From the NCBI RefSeq assembly GCF_042663225.1, contig NZ_JBHTAA010000005.1, positions 868,001-932,000 of the forward strand: a stretch of 64,000 nucleotides of DNA, given 5' to 3'. Origin of the DNA: Haloferax namakaokahaiae (GTDB taxonomy: Archaea; Halobacteriota; Halobacteria; Halobacteriales; Haloferacaceae). A program made the translations under genes and the position numbers. Below, piece by piece: positions 18,442 through 26,860 of the stretch (positions are counted from its first letter, which is position 1; every line of letters begins with the position of its first letter). The notes under the pieces are model-generated. The model ran no database searches. It had not been told where the DNA came from and saw only the letters and a list, made by a program, of their open reading frames with translations.

Positions 18442-18465
18442 TGTGACATTCTGTACCATGTCACA
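18442..18465. promoter_or_regulatory. Perfect inverted repeat, candidate operator at the start of a small gene
   Basis: TGTGACAT-8-ATGTCACA: both 8-base arms (18442-18449 and 18458-18465) are perfect reverse complements. The last base of the repeat is the A of the ATG at 18465. A TATA-like ATTTACC sits about 30 bases before that ATG, so the repeat covers the likely transcription start, the classic place for a repressor site. It lies 80 bases from the divergent polB1 start. Confidence 0.55.
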
Positions 18466-18650
18466 TGACCAACCACGCATCTTCAAATCGGTGGGACGGT
18501 ACGACTGACGGCAACGGACCACGTGGTCTCACTGGCGCCGAGACAGTCGAATCCTACGACATCGACGGTGGCGTGGTGTTCTACGACGCAGAGAACCCAT
18601 TGGCGTGGGTCGAGACGACGCTCACGATGTTGCTCGACGACTGCGCCTAA
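18465..18650 (+). CDS. Small conserved haloarchaeal protein (DUF7331-like)
   Basis: A 61-residue acidic protein with the sequence pattern GAETVESYDIDGGVVFYDAENPLAW. I recall this as a widespread haloarchaeal small-protein family (DUF7331), not verified. It has no Cys and no membrane segment. The ATG is embedded in a perfect palindrome and preceded by a TATA-like box at leaderless distance, so it is probably a tightly regulated small gene. Function unknown. Confidence 0.72.
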   Translation: MTNHASSNRWDGTTDGNGPRGLTGAETVESYDIDGGVVFYDAENPLAWVETTLTMLLDDCA

Positions 18651-18709
18651 CCACCACTCCCAACCGCGGAAGCGGTTTCTTTTTGCCAACTCGGCCACTC
18701 ATCGAAACT

Positions 18710-19210
18710 GTGATCGACGGAGAGCGGCGCGACGACGACGATTTCGTCTCCGAAATCGACCCCGAGACCAGATGGGAGGACGCGGAATCGCGCTGGGGAA
18801 ACCCCGAATACGACCTCCCGAACATTCCGAGCGTCCGCATTCCCTCGATCGAACCTAACCCGGAGGAAGACGAGTTCTCCGCCGACGTGGCTCCAGAACA
18901 GATGAAACTCTTCTGGGGGAGCGTCTTCCTCGCCAACGTCGCGCTCGCCGGTCTCTCGCTCGGCCCGATGCTCATCTACTTCCGAGACGAGTGGCTCTTC
19001 GGCGGCGGCGCGCTCGCCCTCGGTATCGTCTCGCTCGCCCGCCTGTACACGATGTACAGAGAGTACGAATCCACCGACTGGGAGCAAGTCAAAGCCGAAC
19101 GCGAGGACGACGAGAGCGAGAGTGATTCGGCTCCGGCCGACGAGGACGAGAGCCGGACTGACGACGAAAACGGCGATTCGAGCGCGGACGACGCCGAGCG
19201 CAATCCCTAA
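18710..19210 (+). CDS. Haloarchaeal membrane protein with acidic tails
   Basis: About 166 residues from GTG 18710. An acidic N-terminal half (ERRDDDDFVSEIDPETRWED and onward) leads to two predicted membrane helices (about residues 70-92 and 98-118), and then a very acidic Ser/Glu/Asp tail. The GTG is chosen because the conserved acidic N-terminus begins there, while codons before it look non-coding. No known domain; the function may be structural or regulatory at the membrane. It lies 25 bases before the next gene on the same strand. Confidence 0.65.
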   Translation: MIDGERRDDDDFVSEIDPETRWEDAESRWGNPEYDLPNIPSVRIPSIEPNPEEDEFSADVAPEQMKLFWGSVFLANVALAGLSLGPMLIYFRDEWLFGGGALALGIVSLARLYTMYREYESTDWEQVKAEREDDESESDSAPADEDESRTDDENGDSSADDAERNP

Positions 19211-19235
19211 CAGTCGTCCGTCCCTCTTCTCAGCC

Positions 19236-19664
19236 ATGCGAACCGTCCGCGGTCCCGACGGTCGGACCTATCTCCTCATCAAGCAGTCGAGCGATTCGAG
19301 TCGCGTCCGCGACCCGGAGACCGGCGACGAGCAGTACTTCCCGAACGACGAACTCGACGCAATTAGTGGCGAGTCGCCGCTCGAAACCGCGGCCCACGGC
19401 ATCGACGCGCCCGTCCGGACGATTCTCACCGCCGTTCCGAACGAGCGCGCGCTCGGTCTGCTCGTCGAACTCGTAGACCGCGGCGAAGTGCCGATTCTCG
19501 ACCTCCTCGACTCTTATGACCTCTGCGAGAGCGATCTCCACGGCCTGCTCGTAGAGTTCAAACTCGCGGGTCTCATCGAAGAGGTCGAACTCTACGGCGA
19601 GCGAGGCTACGCGGCGACGGCGGTGGCGAAAGAGGGAATCGAGCGGCTTCGAGCGGGCGAGTAG
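19236..19664 (+). CDS. Conserved haloarchaeal protein with winged-helix-like C-terminus
   Basis: 142 residues from ATG 19236. The first 50 residues are beta-rich (MRTVRGPDGRTYLLIKQSS, then DPETGDEQYFP). The rest looks like a winged helix-turn-helix (ILDLLDSYDLCESDLHGLL, GLIEEVEL, then a wing with GERGYAATAVAKEGIERL). It ends one base before the convergent rad50 stop. Its constant place beside rad50-mre11 in related genomes, if confirmed, would hint at a DNA-related role; I cannot assign one. Confidence 0.7.
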   Translation: MRTVRGPDGRTYLLIKQSSDSSRVRDPETGDEQYFPNDELDAISGESPLETAAHGIDAPVRTILTAVPNERALGLLVELVDRGEVPILDLLDSYDLCESDLHGLLVEFKLAGLIEEVELYGERGYAATAVAKEGIERLRAGE

Positions 19665-22343
19665 CTAATCGTCCGCGAGCATCCCCGCCAACGACGCGAC
19701 GTCGGTGTGCTCCACCGACGACCGATTCGTCGTCGGGTTCTTCTCGACGCGGACGAGGTCGTCTGCCGCGCCGACGAGTTCGTCGTCGTGGCTGACGATG
19801 AGAATCTGTTTGACGCCGCGCTGTTGCATGTCTTCGACCAGTCCGATGAGCCGAGAGACGTGGCCGTCGTCGAGGAACACCGTCGGTTCGTCGAGGATGA
19901 GCGGCGGGAGCGGGGCGGCACCGTCGATTCCCTCCGCGAGCAGTCGATAGATTGCACAGCGGAGGCTGAGGTTGAACAGCGCGCGCTCGCCGCCGGAGAG
20001 TTGCTCGGGACTGAGCGCGGTGCCGTCTTTCTGGAACACGGTGAGTTCGTAGTCGCCGTCGAGTCGAATCCGCGAGTAGGCGTCGTTGCCGTAGACGAGG
20101 TCGAACGTCTCGTTGAGCATGCGTTCGAGCACCTCGACGTTGCGCTGGCGCAGTTCGGCTCTGAGGTCGCCGTAGGTCGATTCGAGCGTCGAAACCTCGT
20201 CGTGGAGCGATTCGAGCGCCTCGACGCGTTCGGCGAGCAAATCGTGGCGCTCGCGGAGTTCGGCGAGTTGCTCCAACTCGGCTTTCACGCCGCCGATGCG
20301 ACCCTGCAGGTCGTCTCGTTTGGCCTTGAGGTCCGGCAGGACGCCCTCGACGTTGCTGAGGTACTCTTGTGCGTTCTCTTTTCGAGCCTCGGCCGTCTCG
20401 ATATCCGCCTCTTCGACCGCCTCGCGGAGTTCGTCTCGGCGCTCGCGGCGCTCTTGGAGGTGGTCGCGGCGCTCGTCGTTGATGTCGGCGAGCGACTGGC
20501 GTTTCTCGCGCAGGCGTTCTTGCTCGTCGCGGTGGTCCGCTTGCGTATCGAGCAAGGATTCGATTCGGTCCAGTGTCTCCCGGCGCGCGTCGAGCGCGTC
20601 GAGGTCGGATTCGAGTGACTCGACCGTCTCTTTGGCTTCGGTTGCGCGCTCGGCTTGTCCCGATGCGGCCTCGCGTTTCGCTTCGGCCTCGTCGGCTAAT
20701 TCGTCGGCCTCGTCTCGCTTCGCGTCGAGTTCGGATCCGCGGTCCTCGACGAGCGATTCGCGGTCCTCGATTCGCTCGCGGACGAGCGACAGGCTGTTTT
20801 CGAGTGACTCCGCGCGCGACTCGGCGTCCACCAGGGCTTCGGCCGCCTCGACCGACTCGTCGAGAGCGTCGAGACGCGATTCGAGTTCGTCGATGCGCTC
20901 GGTGAGTTCCTCGACGTCCGACTCTCGGTCGCCAATCGCATCGACGTGCGGCGACGATTCGACCGATTGCCCGCACTCAGGGCACTTGCCGGCGTCGCGG
21001 AGTTGCTTCGCTTCGGCGAGTCGCTCGCGGGCGTTCTTCAACTCGGTCTTCGTCTGTGCGAGCGTCTCTCGCACCTCTGAGCGTTCGCTTCGGCGCTCGT
21101 CGAGGAGGGCTGCGGCATCACCGCGCGCGACGGGTGCGTCTTCGAACTGCTCGTCGATGTCGGCCAGCGACGACTCGATGTCGTCGCGTTTCTCGGCGAA
21201 TTCGTCGAGGTCCGACCGGGCTTCTTCGATAGCCTGCTGGTCGTCGTCTGCCGATTTGCGCTTTTCTTCCGCACGCGAGGCGAGTTCTTCTGCGCGTTCT
21301 TCGAGGCGCTCTCTCTGTGCGGTGAGCGCCTGTGCTTTCGTCCGCGCTTCGGTGAGTTCCTCGCGGAGTTCGGACTCTCGCTCTGCTAACTCCTCGCGCC
21401 GTGCGTCGAGCGCCTCCTCGCTCGCCTCGGTGAGTTCGGTGTCGGCGACGACGTCGGCGAGTCGCCCGTCCACGTCGTCGAGTTCGGTTTCGAGGTCGCG
21501 GACGCGCTCGGACAGCGAGTCGCGTTCGCGCTCGGTCGCCGAGATTTTCTCCGTGAGGTCATCGACCGCCGACTCGACTTCGGCGAGTTGCTCGCGCTGT
21601 TCGGCGTGTGCTTCGAGCGTCGCGTTGACCGCTTCGAGGACGGACTCGGCCTCCTCGCGGTTCGCTTCGTAGTTGGAAATCTGCTCGTCGAGTTCCGAGC
21701 GCTTGGATTCGAGCGCGTTGAGCGTCGCGTGGAGGTCGGCGTCCTCTTTCGCCTCGATTTGCGAGGCGAGGTCTTCGAGCGCACCGCGCTTGTTCGACAA
21801 CACGTCGTTGACGCCGAGGCGGGCGTCTACCGCTCGCTCTCGGTAGTCTTCGAGTTTGCCGAGTTGGAGCAGGTCGTCTATCATGTCCTGTCGCTGGGCG
21901 GGCGAGGCGTTGATGAGTTTGTTGACCTCGCCCTGCTGGACGTAGGCGCAGTTGACGAACGCCTCGGCGTCCATGCGCAGGAGCGAGGCGACGAAGCTCC
22001 GAACGTCGCGCGCGCCCTCGACCGTCCCCGATGGGCCTTCGAGCACGCACTTCGCCGTCGTCGCTCGCTGGCCCGTGTTTCTGATGCGGCGCTCGATTCG
22101 ATACTGGCCGTCGTCGTGGACGAACTCCAGTTCGAGTTCGGCGTCGTCCGCGCCGGTCGTGACGATATCTTCGAGATTTCCGTCCAGCGCCTTCGACCCG
22201 TAGAGCGCGAAGAAGCAGGCTTCGAGGAGCGAGGATTTCCCGCTCCCGTTGACGCCGTGAATCACGGTGACGCCGTCTCGAAGGTCGAGTTCGGCGTCCT
22301 CGTACGGTTTGAAGTTCCGCAGGGCGATTCGGGTGAACCTCAC
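19665..22343 (-). CDS. rad50: DNA double-strand break repair ATPase Rad50
   Basis: An 892-residue SMC-like ATPase. Walker A is GVNGSGKSS near residue 30. Long coiled coils flank the zinc-hook motif KCPECGQS (about residue 453). The ABC signature LSGGERALFNLSLR and Walker B LILDEPTVFLDDGH are at the C-terminus. It forms the Mre11-Rad50 complex that processes DNA ends. The GTG start at 22343 overlaps the mre11 stop (GTGA), a sign of translational coupling. In Haloferax volcanii this complex is reported to restrain homologous recombination. Confidence 0.97.
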   Translation of the reverse strand: MRFTRIALRNFKPYEDAELDLRDGVTVIHGVNGSGKSSLLEACFFALYGSKALDGNLEDIVTTGADDAELELEFVHDDGQYRIERRIRNTGQRATTAKCVLEGPSGTVEGARDVRSFVASLLRMDAEAFVNCAYVQQGEVNKLINASPAQRQDMIDDLLQLGKLEDYRERAVDARLGVNDVLSNKRGALEDLASQIEAKEDADLHATLNALESKRSELDEQISNYEANREEAESVLEAVNATLEAHAEQREQLAEVESAVDDLTEKISATERERDSLSERVRDLETELDDVDGRLADVVADTELTEASEEALDARREELAERESELREELTEARTKAQALTAQRERLEERAEELASRAEEKRKSADDDQQAIEEARSDLDEFAEKRDDIESSLADIDEQFEDAPVARGDAAALLDERRSERSEVRETLAQTKTELKNARERLAEAKQLRDAGKCPECGQSVESSPHVDAIGDRESDVEELTERIDELESRLDALDESVEAAEALVDAESRAESLENSLSLVRERIEDRESLVEDRGSELDAKRDEADELADEAEAKREAASGQAERATEAKETVESLESDLDALDARRETLDRIESLLDTQADHRDEQERLREKRQSLADINDERRDHLQERRERRDELREAVEEADIETAEARKENAQEYLSNVEGVLPDLKAKRDDLQGRIGGVKAELEQLAELRERHDLLAERVEALESLHDEVSTLESTYGDLRAELRQRNVEVLERMLNETFDLVYGNDAYSRIRLDGDYELTVFQKDGTALSPEQLSGGERALFNLSLRCAIYRLLAEGIDGAAPLPPLILDEPTVFLDDGHVSRLIGLVEDMQQRGVKQILIVSHDDELVGAADDLVRVEKNPTTNRSSVEHTDVASLAGMLADD

Positions 22344-23716
22344 GCGAAATCACCCAGTGAGCTGTTTTCGTTGGACTCCGCGTCTGTCTCCGTCTCTGCG
22401 TCCGAATTCACGTCTGAATCGTCCTCTCGAATCGCCTCGCCGTCGGTGCCACCGTTAGCGACGGCATCGGCGACCGCGGCGACTTTCTCGTTGTCTGCTT
22501 CGTCTGCGTCCGAGACCTCTGTCGTCTCGTCCGGGTCCGCTACTTCGTCGCCGTCGTCCGCGTCTGCTTTTCCGTCGCCGTCGCCTGCCTGCGGACTCTC
22601 GGCCGTCGTGAACGCACTCAGGTCGTCGTCGATACGCTCGGCGAGTCGCGTCTTCACCTCCTCGCGGACGTTGGAGTCGGCGACTTTGCTCGCGCGAATC
22701 GTCTCCTCCACGTCGAGGGCGGCGGTCGAAAGCCCCATCTCGCGGACGCGCTCTCGCACGGCGTCGTCCGGGTCGGCGAAAGAGACATCGGTGGCGACCG
22801 GCGCGTCGAGGTCGAGTTCGCGGCGGTCGGTGACGCGCGCGACGAGCGCGCCCTGTTCGGTGGCGAACGTCTCGACGGCCGCGGAGGTGACAGTCTCGCC
22901 CTCGCCCGTCAGTTCGATGATGGCGACGGCCTCAGTGAGGTCGAACTCGCGGACGCGCTGGCGGACGCGTTCGATGCCCTCGTCGCCCGCGAGTTCGACC
23001 GAGATGAACTCGAACGGACGCGTTTCGAGGGTTCGACGGCGGATGTCGATGGTCTCGGAGAATTCGACGAGGTTGTAGCCGCGGGGGTCGCGTTCGCTCG
23101 CGCTCGCGCGCTCGGTCGAACCACAGTACGTCACCCAGGTGTCGCCGACTTCGGCCACGTCGGGGACGTGGTTGTCGCCCAAGAGCATCGCGTCGAAGGC
23201 GACGTTCGACTCGGAGAGGACGGTCTCGGTCTCCCAGTCGCCGTGGACGAAGGGCGTAAAGAGGCCGTGGCCGACGAGCACCGCGTGCGTCTGGTCGTGC
23301 GCGTCGAACTGGTAGTCGAGTTCGTCGCGTCGGGAGCGCGGGACGTGGTCGAGACCGTAGAAGGCCACGTCGCCGACGACGTGCGGCGAACTGCCGAGTC
23401 TGGTCGCAAGCCCGAGGCGTTCGAACAGGTCGAGCCACTGCCCGCCGCGGGTCGATTCGTGGTTGCCGACGATTGCGAGGAATGGAATCCCCGCGTCGTC
23501 GAGTTTCCGAAGCGCCGCGAGCGTGCCGAGGAGGTCCGGTAACTCGGGGCGTCGGTCGTGGTACAGGTCGCCCGCGTGGATGACCGCATCCACGTCGTCC
23601 GAGCACGCGTCTTCGACCACCTGCTCGAAGGCGGCCAGAAAGTCCTGACGGCGCGCGGGCGAGTGGTACTGCTGGTACCCAATGTGGGTGTCGCCGGTGT
23701 GTATCACCCGTGTCAT
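22340..23716 (-). CDS. mre11: DNA double-strand break repair nuclease Mre11
   Basis: A 458-residue calcineurin-like nuclease. Phosphoesterase motifs are in order: HTGDTHIGYQ, HAGDLYHDRRP, VGNHEST, LLGDNHVPD and, with a divergent end, GHGLFTPFVHGDWE. The last 100 residues are very acidic, low-complexity and presumably disordered. It forms the end-processing complex with Rad50, whose gene overlaps the end of mre11. Upstream, a small unnamed gene ends exactly where mre11 begins, so the three are probably one operon. Confidence 0.96.
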   Translation of the reverse strand: MTRVIHTGDTHIGYQQYHSPARRQDFLAAFEQVVEDACSDDVDAVIHAGDLYHDRRPELPDLLGTLAALRKLDDAGIPFLAIVGNHESTRGGQWLDLFERLGLATRLGSSPHVVGDVAFYGLDHVPRSRRDELDYQFDAHDQTHAVLVGHGLFTPFVHGDWETETVLSESNVAFDAMLLGDNHVPDVAEVGDTWVTYCGSTERASASERDPRGYNLVEFSETIDIRRRTLETRPFEFISVELAGDEGIERVRQRVREFDLTEAVAIIELTGEGETVTSAAVETFATEQGALVARVTDRRELDLDAPVATDVSFADPDDAVRERVREMGLSTAALDVEETIRASKVADSNVREEVKTRLAERIDDDLSAFTTAESPQAGDGDGKADADDGDEVADPDETTEVSDADEADNEKVAAVADAVANGGTDGEAIREDDSDVNSDAETETDAESNENSSLGDFA

Positions 23717-24064
23717 CTATCCGGTGATTTGCCGCCCCCGCTGAAAACCGTTATGCGCGGACCGAGAGTGAACCGGGTCGCCGTCGAGTGCGGCGCGGAG
23801 GTCGGCGAGGTCCGAGAGGAGCACTCGTCCCTCTCGTGCGAGGTCGTGGTCACCGGCGTGGGCAGCGCGGGTAACTGCCGCTCGGAGTCGTGACTCGCCG
23901 TCGTCGTCCAGAAACGCGGCCGCCGTGAGGAGTGACGAGAACGCGCGGCGCGCCGCTGCGATGGTGGCGCGGTGAGAGAGGGAGTGGGGAGAACGGGCCG
24001 ATTCGGGTGACGAGTCGTCTGCGAGTGCGGAGAGTGCGCGGCCGACGGTGTCGGGGTCAGTCAT
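23717..24064 (-). CDS. Unnamed haloarchaeal protein abutting mre11
   Basis: 115 residues from ATG 24064, all-helical and Ala/Asp/Arg rich, with no Cys and no catalytic motif that I recognise. The stop codon TAG (23717-23719) directly precedes the mre11 ATG with no gap, so it is almost certainly coexpressed with mre11 and rad50. Helical segments at about residues 32-60 and 60-95 could mediate protein contacts. Function unknown; a cofactor of Mre11-Rad50 is one possibility, based on position only. Confidence 0.65.
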   Translation of the reverse strand: MTDPDTVGRALSALADDSSPESARSPHSLSHRATIAAARRAFSSLLTAAAFLDDDGESRLRAAVTRAAHAGDHDLAREGRVLLSDLADLRAALDGDPVHSRSAHNGFQRGRQITG

Positions 24065-24090
24065 GGGCCGACGTGGCCGCGGCTTCGGAC

Positions 24091-24360
24091 TTAAATCTTC
24101 AGCGTGTAGAGGCGCTTGCGCGCATCCGAGAAGGAAAAGCGCGAATCGACCGCGCCCTCCTCTTCGAGCCGCGACAGCGCGTATCGGACCGTCCGCGGCG
24201 GAAGCAGCGACTCCTCGGCGATTTGGCTCTGGGTGAGCGTCTCTTCGTAGTCGAGAATCTTCACGACCAACTTCGCGCTCGGCGGCATGTCTCGGACGGC
24301 CGCCCAGCGGTCTTCGGTGTTCGCTTCGGTCTGCGGTTCGACCGCTTCCGTGGTGCTCAT
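24091..24360 (-). CDS. Winged-helix transcriptional regulator (MarR/TrmB-like)
   Basis: An 89-residue DNA-binding protein. The disordered acidic N-terminus (residues 1-20) is followed by a winged helix: AKLVVKILDYEETLTQSQIA, ESLLPPRTVRYALSRLEEEG as the recognition helix and a short wing (SRFSFSDARKRLYTLKI). It has no ligand domain. It lies 26 bases before the mre11-associated gene on the same strand and is divergent from pan, with about 170 bases between. Such small haloarchaeal regulators often act on neighbours; the target is unknown. Confidence 0.82.
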   Translation of the reverse strand: MSTTEAVEPQTEANTEDRWAAVRDMPPSAKLVVKILDYEETLTQSQIAEESLLPPRTVRYALSRLEEEGAVDSRFSFSDARKRLYTLKI

Positions 24361-24503
24361 CGTATCCTATCCCAGGCAATGCTATTAGATAATATTTGCT
24401 ATGTCGAATTATGAATAACAGTAATTTCGTGTGACGCGCGTCAGACTGTCTACACCCCAGTAAACGGACAGGAGAGCCAGCGAGAACCACACACACCCGA
24501 AGC

Positions 24504-24511
24504 CTCATAAG
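24504..24511 (+). promoter_or_regulatory. TATA-like box of pan
   Basis: CTCATAAG lies about 26 bases before the pan ATG at 24534, which fits a leaderless or nearly leaderless transcript. Confidence 0.45.
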
Positions 24512-24533
24512 AGCCTGTGCCCTACCACGGCTG

Positions 24534-25751
24534 ATGACCGACACTGTGGACGACGTCGACCTCCCCTACGATGAGGAGACGGCGTCGCAGCAGGAGAAGC
24601 TTTCAGCTCTACAAGAGCGACTCAACGTTCTCGAATCGCAGAACGAGGAGATGCGGGACAAGCTTCTCGATGCGAATGCAGAGAACAACAAGTACCAACA
24701 GAAGCTCGAACGGCTGACCCACGAGAACAAGAAGCTCAAGCAGTCGCCGCTGTTCGTTGCGACGGTACAGGAAATCACCGACGAGGGGGTCATCATCAAG
24801 CAGCACGGTAACAACCAAGAGGCCCTCACCGAAGTGACCGAAGAGATGCGCGAAGAGTTAGAACCCGACGCGCGCGTCGCAGTGAACAACTCGCTTTCTA
24901 TCGTCAAGCGACTCGACAAAGAGACCGACGTGCGGGCACGCGTCATGCAGGTCGAGCACAGCCCCGATGTCACCTACGAGGACATCGGTGGGCTCGAAGA
25001 GCAGATGCAGGAAGTCCGCGAGACGGTCGAGATGCCGCTCGACCGCCCCGAGATGTTCGAGAAAGTGGGTATCGACCCACCCGCTGGCGTCCTCCTGTAC
25101 GGACCGCCGGGCACCGGGAAGACCATGCTCGCCAAAGCCGTCGCCAACCAGACGAACGCTTCGTTCATCAAGATGGCCGGCTCCGAACTGGTGCACAAGT
25201 TCATCGGTGAGGGCGCAAAGCTCGTCCGCGACCTGTTCGAGGTCGCCCGGGAGAACGAGCCTGCCGTCATCTTCATCGACGAAATCGACGCCATCGCGTC
25301 GAAGCGCACCGACTCGAAGACCTCCGGCGACGCCGAGGTCCAGCGGACGATGATGCAACTGCTCGCCGAGATGGACGGCTTCGACGAGCGCGGTAACATC
25401 CGCCTCATCGCGGCGACCAACCGCTTCGACATGCTCGACCCCGCCATCCTTCGTCCGGGTCGCTTCGACCGCCTCATCGAAGTGCCCAAGCCGAACGACG
25501 AAGGCCGCGAAATCATCTTCAAGATTCACACGCGCAAGATGAACGTCGCCGACGACGTGGACTTCGCAGAACTCGCCGAGCTGGCCGAGAACGCCTCCGG
25601 TGCCGACGTGAAGGCCATCTGTACCGAGGCCGGGATGTTCGCCATCCGCGACGACCGCACGGAAATCTTCATGGAAGACTTCGTCGGCGCGTGGGAGAAG
25701 ATACAGAACGAATCGGAAGACGACACCGACGTCTCCCGCGCCTTCGCATAA
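24534..25751 (+). CDS. pan: Proteasome-activating nucleotidase PAN
   Basis: A 405-residue AAA+ ATPase that unfolds substrates for the 20S proteasome. An N-terminal coiled coil (about residues 15-62) and OB domain come first. The AAA core has Walker A GPPGTGKTMLAKAVA, Walker B IFIDEIDAIA, sensor AATNRFD and the arginine-finger region LRPGRFDR. The C-terminus ends AFA, a variant of the HbYX motif (hydrophobic-Tyr-X) that docks into the proteasome; Phe replaces Tyr. Haloarchaea usually have two PAN proteins; this one resembles PAN-A. Confidence 0.95.
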   Translation: MTDTVDDVDLPYDEETASQQEKLSALQERLNVLESQNEEMRDKLLDANAENNKYQQKLERLTHENKKLKQSPLFVATVQEITDEGVIIKQHGNNQEALTEVTEEMREELEPDARVAVNNSLSIVKRLDKETDVRARVMQVEHSPDVTYEDIGGLEEQMQEVRETVEMPLDRPEMFEKVGIDPPAGVLLYGPPGTGKTMLAKAVANQTNASFIKMAGSELVHKFIGEGAKLVRDLFEVARENEPAVIFIDEIDAIASKRTDSKTSGDAEVQRTMMQLLAEMDGFDERGNIRLIAATNRFDMLDPAILRPGRFDRLIEVPKPNDEGREIIFKIHTRKMNVADDVDFAELAELAENASGADVKAICTEAGMFAIRDDRTEIFMEDFVGAWEKIQNESEDDTDVSRAFA

Positions 25752-25841
25752 GGCGACCTTCTCTTTCGACCGACGCTGGTTTTCAGAAGTAAGTGACAGA
25801 GTGCCGACGACGCTCCGTGAACTGGGCGAGTGCGCTTCGTT

Positions 25842-25976
25842 CTACGCTGGGAACACGAAGTACGGAATGACGAACAGGACGACGAACATCGCAGCGAGGA
25901 TGAGACCGTAGCCGACGAGCGTCGCGGCGGCGGTCAACCACGCTTCGCGGCGGCCCGGTAAATCGAGAGTAGCCAT
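25842..25976 (-). CDS. 44-residue single-span membrane protein
   Basis: From ATG 25976: a short basic/acidic N-terminus (MATLDLPGRREAW) followed by one long hydrophobic helix that reaches the C-terminus (ends VIPYFVFPA). It is too short for a known enzyme. Similar tiny membrane proteins occur throughout haloarchaeal genomes. Function unknown; it could be a subunit of a larger membrane complex. Confidence 0.55.
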   Translation of the reverse strand: MATLDLPGRREAWLTAAATLVGYGLILAAMFVVLFVIPYFVFPA

Positions 25977-26017
25977 GCTCGTCCGGTCGCGGTCGTGGAT
26001 GATAAATCGTTGGTGTT

Positions 26018-26146
26018 CTACGCCGCCGTCTCGCGGTCCGCGACGGGGGCCATCAGGTAGCCACCGAAGCCGAGCGCCCACAGCAGGATTGGGTAGGCGA
26101 CATCGCCGGAACCCGAACGACTGAAAGCGACTGGGTCGCACCCCAC
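26018..26146 (-). CDS. Possible 42-residue membrane protein
   Basis: From GTG 26146: a single hydrophobic stretch (VAYPILLWALGFGGYLMAP) with a charged tail DRETAA that looks like real membrane-protein composition. Evidence is weak: the start is a GTG only 3 bases from the divergent nth start, so the two promoters would have to lie inside each other's coding sequence. Confidence 0.4.
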   Translation of the reverse strand: MGCDPVAFSRSGSGDVAYPILLWALGFGGYLMAPVADRETAA

Positions 26147-26149
26147 TGT

Positions 26150-26833
26150 ATGGGCACGCCACTCGACACCCGCGAGGCGCAGGCCGAGGAGGTCCTCGAA
26201 CGTCTGTACGAGGAGTACCCCGACACGACGATTTCGCTGAACTACTCGAACCGGCTCGAACTGCTCATCGCCGTCATGCTCTCGGCGCAGTGTACCGACG
26301 AGCGCGTGAACAAGGTCACCGCCGAGTTGTTCGAAAAGTACGACTCCGCCGAGGACTACGCCGACGCCGACCAAGAGGAGTTGGCCGAGGACATCAACTC
26401 TATCACGTACTTCAACAACAAGGCGAAGTACATCCGGTCGGCCTGCACCGACATCATCGAAGAACACGACGGCGAGGTTCCGGACACCATGTCGGAGTTG
26501 ACCGACCTCGCGGGCGTCGGCCGCAAGACGGCGAACGTCGTCCTCCAGCACGGTCACGACATCGTCGAGGGCATCGTCGTCGATACGCACGTCCAACGCA
26601 TCTCGCGGCGACTCGGTCTCACCGAAGAAGAGTACCCGGAACAAATCGAACAGGACCTGATGCCCGTCGTCCCCGAGACCGACTGGCAGCAGTACACCCA
26701 CTTACTCATCAGTCACGGGCGCGCAGTGTGCGACGCGCGCAACCCGTCGTGCGACGAGTGCGTGCTCGAAGATATCTGTCCGTCGTCGAAACTCCAGCAC
26801 GACGTAGACCTGGCGAAGAACGAGGCGTGGTGA
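26150..26833 (+). CDS. nth: Endonuclease III
   Basis: A 227-residue bifunctional DNA glycosylase/AP lyase for oxidised pyrimidines. The helix-hairpin-helix is LAGVGRKTANVVL with the catalytic Lys in GRKT and the catalytic Asp in VVDTHVQRIS. The 4Fe-4S ligands are C-x6-C-x2-C-x5-C in the C-terminal segment beginning CDARNPSCDEC. All key residues are present and the length is typical. It lies between small membrane proteins and the respiratory cluster, convergent with the next gene. Confidence 0.96.
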   Translation: MGTPLDTREAQAEEVLERLYEEYPDTTISLNYSNRLELLIAVMLSAQCTDERVNKVTAELFEKYDSAEDYADADQEELAEDINSITYFNNKAKYIRSACTDIIEEHDGEVPDTMSELTDLAGVGRKTANVVLQHGHDIVEGIVVDTHVQRISRRLGLTEEEYPEQIEQDLMPVVPETDWQQYTHLLISHGRAVCDARNPSCDECVLEDICPSSKLQHDVDLAKNEAW

Positions 26834-26860
26834 CGGAGTCGTCGCCTTCGGAGTCTACTC

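Noticed and set aside
23717..24544. Longer 275-residue version of the mre11-adjacent gene
   Set aside because: Its N-terminal 160 residues lie antisense or out of frame to the winged-helix gene at 24091-24360 and are rich in Arg/Cys, so the ATG at 24064 is the likely start.
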